Shown here: piece by piece, positions 7,940 to 18,957 of the stretch | How positions within the stretch are numbered: the first letter of the stretch is position 1 | Layout of the letters: each line of letters opens with the position of its first letter | NCBI RefSeq assembly: GCF_002891435.1 | Contig: NZ_POUC01000033.1 | Coordinates: forward strand, 1 to 33,962 | Origin: Streptomyces cahuitamycinicus | Lineage (GTDB): Bacteria > Actinomycetota > Actinomycetes > Streptomycetales > Streptomycetaceae | Length of the DNA stretch: 33,962 nucleotides | Direction: 5' to 3' | Position numbers and translations under genes: made by a program | The notes under the pieces: model-generated | Told to the model about the DNA's origin: nothing | What the model saw: only the letters and a program-made list of their open reading frames with translations | The model's database searches: none

Positions 7940-8309
7940 AGGGCTCAACCTGTCGGCAAGTTGTCGACCAGGGAGCGAACCCACACCCCTCCCCAAGGAG
8001 TACGGCTTCTGCGTACGTACTGCAGGCGTGGTAGGGAGCCCATTCCTTGAGCGGCTGTCAGGCGTGAGTGGGGTCCCTGTTCCGCCCACTGCGACCCCTT
8101 GGGGAGCCGACCGCCACACTCACGTACCTTCAGGCCGGGTCATCGCCCGATTCCACGAGCGCAACCGACAAGGCCAGGGAGACCTGTTGGTGATCTTTAA
8201 GCCCTTAGTGGTCATTAGGGATCAACTGGACTAATACCGCATTGTACTGACCAACGGCCAGGCCATCCTCGGATTAGCGTCAGCCAACACGTCAGGAAGG
8301 CCCTTCAGG
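7940..8309. other. Divergent intergenic region before the subtilisin gene
   Basis: No gene is supported. The stretch 8190-8250 is distinctly AT-richer than its surroundings, with TTTAAGCCCTTAGTGGTCA, ATTAGGGATCA and CTAATACC; the near-symmetrical CCCTTA/TTAGGG arms around 8202-8220 could be a regulator site for the protease gene. TAATAC (8232-8237) may be its -10 element, but no clear -35 is present. Confidence 0.35.
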
Positions 8310-9518
8310 ATGCGCGAAATCTTCACCGCCCGACGGCGGATCGTCGCAGCGATCTCCGCTGTGGCCGCGGCGGCTGCCATCGGGAGCGGTACCGCTCTGC
8401 CCGCCGAAGCCACCCCGTCCGCAGGAAGGATTCTGCAAGAGGACTCCGCCAATGCGGTCGAGAACAGCTACATCGTCGTGCTGAAAGAGTCCGCGGGATT
8501 CAGGGCGAACTCCACGAAAGGCGAAGATCTGGTGGCCAAGTACGGCGCCACCGTGGACTGGACCTACGACGCCGTACTCAACGGCTACGCCATCCGTATC
8601 AGCGCCTCCGGAGCGAAGAGTTTGGCAGAAGACCCGGCCGTCGAGTTCGTCGAGCAGGACCGGATGGTCCACCTCGAGGCCACCCAGTACAACCCGCCGT
8701 GGGGCCTGGACCGCATCGACCAGCCCCGGTTCCCGCGCAACCTGATGTACTCCTATCCGGATACGGCGGGCAAATCTGCGACCGTGTACGTGATCGACAC
8801 GGGAGTGCGCATCACTCACACCGAGTTCGCAGGGCGCGCCAGGCACGGCTACGACTTCGTCGACCGCGACGCCAACGCCTCTGACGGCAACGGTCACGGA
8901 ACACACGTCGCCACCACGGTCGCCGGCAAGACGTACGGCGTGGCGAAGCAGTCCAAGATCGTGTCGGTACGCGTGCTGGACAACAGGGGGGCCGGCACCC
9001 TCTCCGGTGTCATCGCAGGCGTCGACTGGGTCACGGTGCGTCGCGTCCGGCCCGCAGTCGCCAACATGTCGCTGGGCGCCGGCGTCAGCACGTCGCTGGA
9101 CACCGCGGTGAGGAACTCCATCGCCTCCGGTGTCACCTACGCGGTTGCCGCCGGCAACTCGAACGCGAACGCCGCCTCCTTCTCACCCGCCCGGGTGCGT
9201 TCTGCCCTCACTGTTGGGGCCAGCACATGGACGGACAGCAGATCCAGTTTCTCGAACTACGGTTCCCAGCTCGACATGTTCGCCCCCGGCTCCCTGATCA
9301 CAGCGGGCTGGCACACCAGCGACACGGCGACGACCACGCTCTCCGGCACATCCATGGCGACCCCCCATGTCGCGGGAGCCGCGGCCGTCTACCTCACCTC
9401 GCACCCCAGCGCCGGTCCGGCGACCGTGCACAGCGCCCTCGTGAACGGGGCCACAACCGGAGTTCTCCGCAACGTCGGGACCGGTTCACCCAACAGGCTT
9501 CTCAGACTCGTGCCGTAG
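8310..9518 (+). CDS. Secreted subtilisin-like serine protease (S8) with I9 propeptide (402 aa)
   Basis: An exported endopeptidase. ATG 8310 follows CAGGAAGG (8293-8300). Residues 1-34 are a signal peptide: basic RRR then an Ala-rich core to ALPAEA. Residues 50-121 form an inhibitor I9 propeptide (SYIVVLKES, DAVLNGYAIRIS, VEFVEQDRMV) that folds the enzyme and is cleaved off. The catalytic domain has all triad motifs: Asp163 in VYVIDTGV, His196 in GNGHGTHVA and Ser348 in LSGTSMATPHVAG, plus oxyanion Asn283 in AVAAGNS. The arrangement is that of proteinase-K-type S8A proteases (WGLDRIDQ at the mature start). It has no C-terminal extension or anchor, so it should be free in the medium. It is a single gene, divergent from the hydrolase-ABC gene and convergent with mmsA. 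Confidence 0.95.
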   Translation: MREIFTARRRIVAAISAVAAAAAIGSGTALPAEATPSAGRILQEDSANAVENSYIVVLKESAGFRANSTKGEDLVAKYGATVDWTYDAVLNGYAIRISASGAKSLAEDPAVEFVEQDRMVHLEATQYNPPWGLDRIDQPRFPRNLMYSYPDTAGKSATVYVIDTGVRITHTEFAGRARHGYDFVDRDANASDGNGHGTHVATTVAGKTYGVAKQSKIVSVRVLDNRGAGTLSGVIAGVDWVTVRRVRPAVANMSLGAGVSTSLDTAVRNSIASGVTYAVAAGNSNANAASFSPARVRSALTVGASTWTDSRSSFSNYGSQLDMFAPGSLITAGWHTSDTATTTLSGTSMATPHVAGAAAVYLTSHPSAGPATVHSALVNGATTGVLRNVGTGSPNRLLRLVP

Positions 9519-9609
9519 ATGATCGATTCCAGAGATCAGGTGTCGAAGGCGGTCCGTGAGTAGGGGCCGTGTCCGGTGTGGCCTTTGCGCCTGACTGCTT
9601 GACGAGAGT

Positions 9610-11112
<1,503 letters not shown>

Positions 11113-11126
11113 GGCCGGGAACTCCT

Positions 11127-13010
11127 TCACAGATGGCGGCGTCGGGTGGAGACGTGCCGTTCGTACAGCTCACGTGCCTTGACCGCGGACGGCCGTGTCG
11201 CGGTCTCGGCCACGGGTACATCCCACCAGGCCTGGGCGGGAGGCGCGCCCGACACTGTGTCTGCCGTTTGGGTCTCGACGTAGACACATGTGGGCGTGTC
11301 GGCGGCCCGGGCCTCGGCGAGGGCCTCCCGCAGGTCCCGTACGGTCTTCGCGCGCAGGACGCGCATGCCGAGGCTGGCCGCGTTGGCGGCGAGGTCGACG
11401 GGCAGCGGCGGCCCGGTGTACGAGCCGTCCTCGGCCGGGTAGCGGTAGGCGGTGCCGAACCGCTCGCCGCCCACCGACTCCGACAGGCCCCCGATGGAGG
11501 CGTAGCCGTGGTTCTGGATGAGCAGGACCTTGATCGCGATGCCTTCCTGCACGGCCGTGACGATCTCCGTGGGCATCATCAGGTACGTGCCGTCACCGAC
11601 CAGCGCCCACACGGGCCGGTCCGGGGCGGCCATCTTGACGCCGATGGCGGCGGGGATCTCGTAGCCCATGCAGGAGTAGCCGTACTCCAGGTGGTACTGG
11701 TCGGGCGAGCGCGTGCGCCACAGTTTGTGCAGGTCGCCGGGTAGGGAGCCGGCGGCGTTGATCAGGATGTCGGACTCGTCGGCGAGTTCGTCCAGGGCGC
11801 CGAGGACCTGGGGCTGGGTCGGGCGGGTGTCCGGTTCGTCCACCTCGTAGCAGGCGTCGACGCGCTGCTCCCAGCGCTCCTTGTCCTCGGTGTACTCGGT
11901 GGCGTAGCCGCCGGCGACCCGGTACGCGTGCGGGCGCAGGGCGTGCGTGAGCTCCGTGAGGCCGCTGCGGGCGTCCGCGATCAGGGGCCGGCCGGCGAGC
12001 TTGTGGCCGTCGAAGGGGGCGATGTTGAGGTTGAGGAACCGCACGTCCGGGTTGCCGAACAGCGTGCCGGAGGCGGTGGTGAAGTCGGTGTAGCGGGTGC
12101 CGACGCCGATCACCAGGTCGGCGGTGCGGGCCAGTTCGTCCGCGGTGGCCGTGCCCGTGTGGCCGATGCCGCCGACGTCCTGGGGGTGGTCGTGGCGCAG
12201 GGAGCCCTTGCCGGCCTGGGTGGAGGCGACCGGGATGCCGGTGGCCGCGGCGAACTCGGCGAGGGCCTCCTCGGCACGGCTGTGGTGGACGCCGCCGCCC
12301 GCGACGACCAGCGGCCGCTTCGCCGCCCGGATCGCCCGCACGGCCCCGGCCAGTTCCGCCGGGTCGGCGCCGGGCCGCCGTACGGTCCAGACGCGCTCGG
12401 CGAAGAACTCCTCCGGCCAGTCGTACGCCTCCGCCTGCACGTCCTGGGGCAGGGCTAGGGTGACGGCGCCGGTCTCGACGGGGTCGGTGAGCACGCGCAT
12501 CGCGGCGAGCGCCGAGGGGATCAGGGCCTCGGGCCGGGTGATCCGGTCGAAGTACCTCGACACCGGGCGCAGGCAGTCGTTGACCGACACGTCGCCCGCG
12601 TAGGGCACTTCGAGCTGCTGGAGGACCGGGTCGGCGGGGCGGGTGGCGAACACGTCACCGGGCAGGAGCAGCACCGGCAGGTGGTTGATGGTCGCGAGGG
12701 CCGCGCCGGTGACGAGGTTGGTGGCGCCCGGGCCGATGGAGGTCGTCACCGCGTGCGTGGACAGGCGGCCGGACTGGCGGGCGTAGCCGACCGCCGCGTG
12801 CACCATGGCCTGTTCGTTGCGGCCCTGGTGGTACGGCATCTCCTCGGCGTGCTCCAGGAGCGCCTGGCCGATGCCGGCGACGTTGCCGTGGCCGAAGATG
12901 CCCCAGGTGGCGCCGATGAGCCGTTGCCGGACGCCGTCACGTTCGGTGTGCTGGGCCGCCAGGAAGCGCACGAGCGCCTGTGCGACCGTCAGCCTCGTCG
13001 TCGAGGTCAT
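11127..13010 (-). CDS. iolD: 3D-(3,5/4)-trihydroxycyclohexane-1,2-dione acylhydrolase IolD (627 aa)
   Basis: A thiamine-diphosphate enzyme that hydrolyses the cyclic dione of the inositol pathway to 5-deoxy-glucuronate. ATG 13010 is chosen because GAGGGAGGG lies just upstream and the protein then begins MTSTTRLTVAQALVRFL; longer versions run into the iolB remnant. The N-terminal domain has WGIFGHGNVAGIGQAL and the GRNEQAMVHAAVGYAR region, with the ThDP-activating Glu, followed by TSIGPGATNLVTGAALA. The C-terminal ThDP domain has VGDGTYLMMPTEIVTAV ending near NHGYASIGG (the metal-binding GDG...N motif). Length agrees with IolD. Its ATG overlaps the stop of the upstream shrunken gene (ATGA), and its own stop overlaps the mmsA ribosome site. 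Confidence 0.95.
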   Translation of the reverse strand: MTSTTRLTVAQALVRFLAAQHTERDGVRQRLIGATWGIFGHGNVAGIGQALLEHAEEMPYHQGRNEQAMVHAAVGYARQSGRLSTHAVTTSIGPGATNLVTGAALATINHLPVLLLPGDVFATRPADPVLQQLEVPYAGDVSVNDCLRPVSRYFDRITRPEALIPSALAAMRVLTDPVETGAVTLALPQDVQAEAYDWPEEFFAERVWTVRRPGADPAELAGAVRAIRAAKRPLVVAGGGVHHSRAEEALAEFAAATGIPVASTQAGKGSLRHDHPQDVGGIGHTGTATADELARTADLVIGVGTRYTDFTTASGTLFGNPDVRFLNLNIAPFDGHKLAGRPLIADARSGLTELTHALRPHAYRVAGGYATEYTEDKERWEQRVDACYEVDEPDTRPTQPQVLGALDELADESDILINAAGSLPGDLHKLWRTRSPDQYHLEYGYSCMGYEIPAAIGVKMAAPDRPVWALVGDGTYLMMPTEIVTAVQEGIAIKVLLIQNHGYASIGGLSESVGGERFGTAYRYPAEDGSYTGPPLPVDLAANAASLGMRVLRAKTVRDLREALAEARAADTPTCVYVETQTADTVSGAPPAQAWWDVPVAETATRPSAVKARELYERHVSTRRRHL

Positions 13011-13264
13011 CGGTGTCCCTCCCTCTGGGTGGTCACGGATACGCGACGGCCACGATGAATGTTCACCCGGCGGGGCCGCGTACGCCTCCTTCGGGAGACC
13101 TCCGGCGCGGGGCCGTAGCGGGCGGGGAGTTGTCGCTCGCACTTCGCTCCTGCCAAAGCAAAGCGGCCTCCCGCGCCGGAGGCGATCTGGACCCGGGGCC
13201 TGCCCGGGAGGGGGAACTCGTGGTCTTCCGTGCTGTCGCCCGTGGTGAAGGTGCGGGTGGTCAT
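13007..13264 (-). pseudogene. iolB: Shrunken iolB remnant (85 codons), in frame within the iol operon
   Basis: This small open frame sits exactly where iolB (5-deoxy-glucuronate isomerase, about 270-300 aa) is expected in an iol operon. It keeps recognisable IolB segments: TRTFTTGDSTEDHEFPLP near the start resembles the HTFSTGE-type strand, and SGAGGRFALAGAKCERQLPA followed by RYGPAPEV matches the GGRFALPGA..RRLP.RYGPA signature. The usual intervening 30-40 residues are missing, and the sequence after APEV degenerates to Arg-rich text and then ends. The rest of the cupin domain, including the metal-binding His/Glu motifs, is absent, so it cannot be an active isomerase. Yet the frame stays open, starts 8 bases after the previous stop codon and ends in an ATGA overlap with iolD. 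It may survive to keep translation coupled. A functional iolB may lie elsewhere. Confidence 0.6.
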
Positions 13265-13274
13265 GAGGCGGCCC

Positions 13275-14156
13275 TCACAGCAGTCCGACGGCGGTGTCCA
13301 CGGCTGCGGCCACGTCGCCGTCCGCCGGGTACAGCAGTGAACGCCCCACGACCAGCCCGCACACGGTGGGCAGTCGCAGGGCGCCGCGCCACTTCTCGTA
13401 GGCCCCGTCCTGGTCGTCGCCCACCTCGCCGCCGAGCAGCACGGCGGGCATCGTCGAGGTGGCCATGACGTCGGCCATGTCGTCGGGGTTGTCGGTGACG
13501 GGGACCTTCAGCCAGGTGTAGGCGGAGCTGCCGCCGAGGCCCGAGGCGATGGCGATCGACTTGGTGACGGCCTCGGCGGAGAGGTCGTTGCGCAGCCGGC
13601 CCTGCTCGTCGCGGTAACTGATGAACGGCTCGACGAAGACGGGGAGTTTGCGGGCGGCCATGGCGTCGACGGCCCGGGCGGTGGACTCCAGGGTGGTGAG
13701 CGAGCCGGGGTCGTCGTAGTCGATGCGCAGGAGCAGCTTGCCCGCGTCGAAGCCGAGTCGCTCGATGTCCTCGGGGCGGTGGCCGGTGAAGCGGTCGTCG
13801 AGTTCGAAGCGCGCGCCCTGGAGGCCGCCGCGGTTCATCGAGCCCAGGACGACCTTGCCGTCGAGGGCGCCGAGCAGGAGCAGGTCGTCGAGGATGTCGG
13901 CGGTGGCGAGGACGCCGTCCACGCCGGGGCGGGACAGGGCCAGGCAGAGGCGTTCGAGGAGGTCGGCGCGGTTGGCCATGGCGAGGCTGCGACCGCCGAC
14001 GCCGAGGGCGCCGCGGGCCGGGTGGTCGGCGGCGACGATCATCAGCCGGCCGTTGTCGTTCAGCAGGGGCCGGCGCGGGCGGCGAGCGGCGGCCTCGGCG
14101 ACGGCCTCCGGGCGGTGGCTGCGCAGGCGGACGAGTTCGCAGACGTCGACGGTCAC
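13275..14156 (-). CDS. Cgl0159-like (beta/alpha)8 aldolase-type protein of the iol operon (293 aa)
   Basis: GTG 14156 is the start, because it overlaps the iolC stop as GTGA and the protein then begins VTVDVCELVRLRSHRPEAVAE. Segments such as NDNGRLMIVAADHPARGALG, VDGVLATADILDDLLLLGAL, LLLRIDYDDPGSLTTLES, PVFVEPFISY, AYTWLKVPVTDN and TVCGLVVGRSLLYP give the alternating pattern of a class I aldolase TIM barrel; the Lys in TWLKVP is a candidate Schiff-base residue. I recognise it as the Cgl0159 family, a group next to iolC in actinobacteria. By position it could do the IolJ job, cleaving the phosphorylated deoxy-ketogluconate made by IolC to DHAP and malonate semialdehyde; that assignment is inference. 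Confidence 0.8.
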   Translation of the reverse strand: MTVDVCELVRLRSHRPEAVAEAAARRPRRPLLNDNGRLMIVAADHPARGALGVGGRSLAMANRADLLERLCLALSRPGVDGVLATADILDDLLLLGALDGKVVLGSMNRGGLQGARFELDDRFTGHRPEDIERLGFDAGKLLLRIDYDDPGSLTTLESTARAVDAMAARKLPVFVEPFISYRDEQGRLRNDLSAEAVTKSIAIASGLGGSSAYTWLKVPVTDNPDDMADVMATSTMPAVLLGGEVGDDQDGAYEKWRGALRLPTVCGLVVGRSLLYPADGDVAAAVDTAVGLL

Positions 14157-15103
14157 TGGACGGCCCCCGCGGTGACGGCCGTCTCGATCTCGGCCGGGGT
14201 GGGCATCGCGGAGGAGCACTCCAGGCGGGAGGCGACGATGGCGCCGGCGGCGTTGGCGTGCCGCATGGTCTTCTCCAGGTCCCAGCCGGCCAGCAGGCCG
14301 TGGACGAGTGAGCCGCCGAAGGCGTCGCCCGCTCCGAGGCCGTTGAGCACGTTCACGGGCAGCGGCGGGACCTCGGCGCTCTCGCCGGCGCTGTTCACCG
14401 CGAGGACGCCCTTGGGGCCCTGCTTGACGACGGCCAGCTCCACACCGGCGTCCAGGAGGGCGCGGGCGGCGGCGTGGGGTTCGCGCACGCCGGTGGCGAC
14501 CTCCACCTCGTCGAGGTTGCCGACGGCGACGGTGGTGTGGCGCAGGGCCTCGGTGTAGAAGGGGCGTGCGGCGTCGGGGTCGGACCAGAACATGGGGCGC
14601 CAGTCGAGGTCGAAGACCGTCGTGCCGGACCTGGCGCGGTGGGCGAGCGCCGCGAGGGTCGCCGTCCGGCTCGGCTCTTCGCTCAGGCCCGTGCCCGTGA
14701 CCCAGAAGACGCGGGCGTCGCGGACGGCGTCGAGGTCGAGCTCGTGGGCGTCGATCTCCAGGTCGGGGGCCTTGGGCTGCCGGTAGAAGTACAGCGGGAA
14801 GTCGTCCGGCGGGAAGACCTCGCAGAAGGTGACCGGGGTGGGCAGGCCGGGGACCGGGGTGACCCAGCGGTCGTCCACGCCGAAGCCTTGCAGAGCCTCG
14901 TGGAGGTAGGTGCCGAAGGGGTCGTCGCCGGTGCGGGTGATCACCGCCGTCCGCCGTCCCAGGCGGGCCGCCGCGACCGCGACGTTGCTCGCGGAGCCGC
15001 CGAGGAACTTGCCGAAGGACGTGACCTGCGGCAGCGGGACGCCGGTCTGGAGCGGATACAGATCCACTCCGATCCGCCCCATGGTGATCAGGTCGTACGT
15101 CAT
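14153..15103 (-). CDS. iolC: 5-dehydro-2-deoxygluconokinase IolC (316 aa)
   Basis: A PfkB-family sugar kinase that phosphorylates 5-dehydro-2-deoxygluconate in myo-inositol catabolism. ATG 15103 follows GAGGGGACACCG, the same leader pattern found before iolD. Residues 1-60 carry MGRIGVDLYPLQTGVPL and FGKFLGGSASNVAVAAARLG (the PfkB N-terminal GG motif). FDLDWRPMFWSDP in the middle is diagnostic for IolC. The C-terminal signature VLNGLGAGDAFGGSLVHGLL holds the catalytic Asp of GAGD. Length is normal for a stand-alone IolC; in some bacteria it is fused to the aldolase that here follows as the next gene. It is the first gene of the operon, and its stop overlaps the next start. Confidence 0.95.
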   Translation of the reverse strand: MTYDLITMGRIGVDLYPLQTGVPLPQVTSFGKFLGGSASNVAVAAARLGRRTAVITRTGDDPFGTYLHEALQGFGVDDRWVTPVPGLPTPVTFCEVFPPDDFPLYFYRQPKAPDLEIDAHELDLDAVRDARVFWVTGTGLSEEPSRTATLAALAHRARSGTTVFDLDWRPMFWSDPDAARPFYTEALRHTTVAVGNLDEVEVATGVREPHAAARALLDAGVELAVVKQGPKGVLAVNSAGESAEVPPLPVNVLNGLGAGDAFGGSLVHGLLAGWDLEKTMRHANAAGAIVASRLECSSAMPTPAEIETAVTAGAVQ

Positions 15104-15135
15104 CGGTGTCCCCTCGGTGCTCGGCTCTCCCCGGT

Positions 15136-15164
15136 TTTGTAGCCCCCTCTCGACGCCCTGTCAA
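15136..15164 (-). promoter_or_regulatory. Promoter of the iol operon
   Basis: On the minus strand a consensus -35 TTGACA (15164-15159) and a -10 TACAAA (15141-15136) are separated by exactly 17 bases. Transcription would start near 15129, giving a leader of about 25 nt that contains the iolC ribosome site. This is an unusually good HrdB-type promoter for Streptomyces. Confidence 0.7.
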
Positions 15165-15181
15165 TGTTTTGTCCGGACATT
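15163..15181. promoter_or_regulatory. Palindromic operator overlapping the iol -35 box
   Basis: AATGTTTTGTCCGGACATT has perfect outer arms (AATGT/ACATT, 9-base spacer) and a perfect inner palindrome TGTCCGGACA at 15170-15179. It overlaps the first bases of the -35 box and extends upstream. A bound repressor would block the promoter. Several regulator families could read such a site; none is encoded next to the operon in this window. Confidence 0.55.
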
Positions 15182-15370
15182 CGGACCAGATCATGACAGC
15201 GCTTTCCGTGCGGGCCGGTCCGGATGTCCTGGTCCTGGTCCTGGTCCGGGTTTCACGGTTCCGTGGTGTTCAGGCCTCGGTGCCGGTCCGCCTCTCGGGG
15301 CGGACGGCTGCCGGACGGCGGGGTGACGGGTATTCGCCGCTGCGGGGCGTCGAAGAGCAGAACTCCTGCG

Positions 15371-15490
15371 GAGGCCGGGTGTCACGTCGAGGCGCCTCGG
15401 ACGAGCCGGGCTCCCGAGGCCGGGTGTCACGTCGAGGCGCCCCGGACGAGCCGGGCTCCCGAGGCCGGGTGTCACGTCAAGGCGCCTCGC
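15371..15490. repeat. 45-bp tandem repeat, about 2.7 copies
   Basis: Units start at 15371, 15416 and 15461, each beginning GAGGCCGGGTGTCACGTC; the first two are nearly identical over 45 bp (a CTC/CCC change) and the third is partial, ending near 15490. Forty-five is a multiple of three, so frames stay open through it on both strands, which creates misleading long open frames. No gene with a ribosome site is seen there. Confidence 0.85.
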
Positions 15491-15533
15491 CGACCGTCCG
15501 GTGCGCGTCTTTGCCCCGGTTGTGTCACAAACG

Positions 15534-15568
15534 CCCGCGTCCTGTCACGTGCGTGCCATGGACGCGGG
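15534..15568. other. Hairpin upstream of the small HTH gene
   Basis: CCCGCGTCC (15534-15542) and GGACGCGGG (15560-15568) form a perfect 9-bp stem with a 17-nt loop. It has no following T-run on the plus strand. It lies in the gene-free stretch 15182-15717, about 150 bp before the HTH gene, and may be a leader structure or a terminator for minus-strand transcripts. Confidence 0.45.
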
Positions 15569-15717
15569 TCTTCCGTCACACCCGGCCCACAGGCACTGCC
15601 CCGTACCCCCGGGCGTCGTTGACCGGGCACAGGCTCGTTGATCGCCAGCGCAGCGCCCGGCTCCCCCGGACGGCCGTCCGCGGCCACCGCCGTGGTGCGC
15701 GCGGGGAGGTGCACGTC

Positions 15718-15918
15718 ATGACCGACCGAAGGCTCTGGTCCTACAAGGAGATCGCGGCGCACATCCGGGTGCAGCCGGACACCGTGCGGTCCTACCGCAA
15801 GCACGGGCTGCTACCCCCGCCCGACCACGTCGAGGGCGGCAAGCCCTACTGGTACGCCGACACCGTCCGGGCCTGGGTCGCCTCCAGGCCCGGCAACCGC
15901 GGCCGAAGAGCCGAGTGA
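15718..15918 (+). CDS. Small helix-turn-helix DNA-binding protein (66 aa)
   Basis: ATG 15718 follows GGGGAGG (15701-15707). The protein is almost entirely one winged HTH domain: LWSYKEIAAHIRVQPDTV, then RSYRKHGLLPPPD with GGKPYWYADTVRAWVASR. This is the MerR/AlpA/excisionase-like fold, with the recognition helix around VQPDTVRSYRKHG, an aromatic wing around KPYWY and a basic tail (NRGRRAE). Such short proteins are found in Streptomyces chromosomes both beside mobile elements and alone, as single-domain regulators. No integrase or attachment site is visible nearby. A clear terminator follows at 15941-15964, so it is its own transcription unit. Target genes are unknown. Confidence 0.8.
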   Translation: MTDRRLWSYKEIAAHIRVQPDTVRSYRKHGLLPPPDHVEGGKPYWYADTVRAWVASRPGNRGRRAE

Positions 15919-15940
15919 AACCATCCCCCGATCGGACCTC

Positions 15941-15964
15941 GTGCCCCACCCTCCCGTGGGGCAC
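15941..15964 (+). terminator. Terminator after the HTH gene
   Basis: GTGCCCCAC (15941-15949) and GTGGGGCAC (15956-15964) form a perfect 9-bp stem with a 6-nt loop CCTCCC, 23 bases after the stop codon. No U-tract follows, as is common for Streptomyces terminators. Confidence 0.7.
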
Positions 15965-15996
15965 GGTCACCGCCGGCATGTCAGCTTCACGGCTCG

Positions 15997-16150
15997 ATGA
16001 CCGCCGCCCCCGCTCCCTGCGCCGTCCCCATCGCCGCCGGCGCGGCCGGGACCTCGTCCACGCGATCGTCGACGTCACCAGCAGCTCAGGGCGCAGGACG
16101 CCGCCGACCAGCTCCCGCATCGGCGGGTAGCCGTGCGCGCGGCCAGGGCC
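15997..16150 (-). pseudogene. Probable C-terminal scrap of a zinc alcohol dehydrogenase
   Basis: On the minus strand MRELVGGVLRPELLVTSTIA is followed, after a one-base frame change, by RVDEVPAAPAAMGTAQGAGA and AVIEP with a stop. That is the usual end of medium-chain zinc-dependent dehydrogenases (a ..VPAALAAM.. helix and a terminal strand). Only about 45 residues remain and nothing upstream continues it. The assignment rests on pattern memory and is tentative. Confidence 0.35.
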
Positions 16151-16188
16151 CGGGTCCGACCTGGGGAACGGGGGACGTCGTGAGCTGA

Positions 16189-16203
16189 TACCCCCTAGGG
16201 GTA
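16189..16203. promoter_or_regulatory. CsoR-type copper operator before copZ
   Basis: TACCCCCTAGGGGTA is an almost perfect inverted repeat of C- and G-tracts flanked by TA, matching the known actinobacterial CsoR site (TA-CCC-n-GGG-TA). It lies 65 bases before the copZ start. TACAGT (16202-16207), overlapping its right edge, may be the -10 box, so CsoR bound without copper would cover the promoter. No csoR gene is in this window. Confidence 0.75.
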
Positions 16204-16268
16204 CAGTTGGATGTGCGGGTCCCTCAGCGGACCCCACAGCCCCACATGCCTCGACGAGGAGTAACGAC

Positions 16269-16508
16269 ATGACCGCCCAGACCGACACCACGGGCCCCGT
16301 CACCACCGTCTTCAAGGTGAGCGGCATGAGCTGCGGACACTGCGAGGGCGCGGTCTCCGGGGAGATCTCCCAGATCTCCGGCGTGAACTCGGTGACAGCC
16401 GTCGCCAAGACCGGCGAGGTCACCGTCGTCTCCGCGACTCCGCTCGACGACGAGGCCGTACGCACCGCCGTCGACGAGGCAGGCTTCGAGCTGGCCGGCC
16501 GGGCCTGA
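16269..16508 (+). CDS. copZ: Copper chaperone CopZ (79 aa)
   Basis: A single heavy-metal-associated domain that binds Cu(I) in the cytoplasm and hands it to the CopA ATPase. ATG 16269 follows GAGGAG. The metal site is GMSCGHC (about residues 21-27), inside [15 protein letters not shown], and the rest ([32 protein letters not shown]) completes the beta-alpha-beta-beta-alpha-beta ferredoxin-like fold. Length is normal, with a short Thr-rich N-terminal tail. It is first in the copper unit, behind a CsoR-type operator, and 208 bp ahead of copA on the same strand. Confidence 0.93.
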   Translation: MTAQTDTTGPVTTVFKVSGMSCGHCEGAVSGEISQISGVNSVTAVAKTGEVTVVSATPLDDEAVRTAVDEAGFELAGRA

Positions 16509-16545
16509 GAGCCACCCGATCCGGCGCGCGGCCGTGCCTGAGCCA

Positions 16546-16569
16546 CCCGGCCCGATGCACACGGCCGGG
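16546..16569 (+). other. Hairpin between copZ and copA
   Basis: CCCGGCC (16546-16552) pairs perfectly with GGCCGGG (16563-16569) around a 10-nt loop, 38 bases after the copZ stop. It could reduce read-through into copA, so that the chaperone is made in excess of the pump, or protect the copZ message from decay. No T-run follows it. Confidence 0.45.
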
Positions 16570-16716
16570 CCTGCGCCACCCGGGTGCGGCACCCCGCGAG
16601 GTCTGAGGGCGCGCCGCCCCTGGCACTCGTACCCGTGTACGGGCCGTACGCCGCCGCCCCGGCCCGTGCGGCCCGTTCCGCTTCCCGGGCGCCCGCATCT
16701 CCAGGAGTCAGAGGAC

Positions 16717-18957
<2,241 letters not shown>

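Noticed and set aside
13275..15194. Single 639-codon minus-strand frame covering two genes
   Set aside because: Its first half is an out-of-frame reading of iolC (true frame ends at 14153); only the part from GTG 14156 is the aldolase-like gene.
15371..15490. Considered as a CRISPR array
   Set aside because: The units are contiguous 45-bp tandem copies with no unique spacers.
15106..15918. 270-codon plus-strand frame ending as the HTH gene
   Set aside because: The upstream part runs through the 45-bp repeats and has no ribosome site; the ATG at 15718 has a strong one and the domain starts there.
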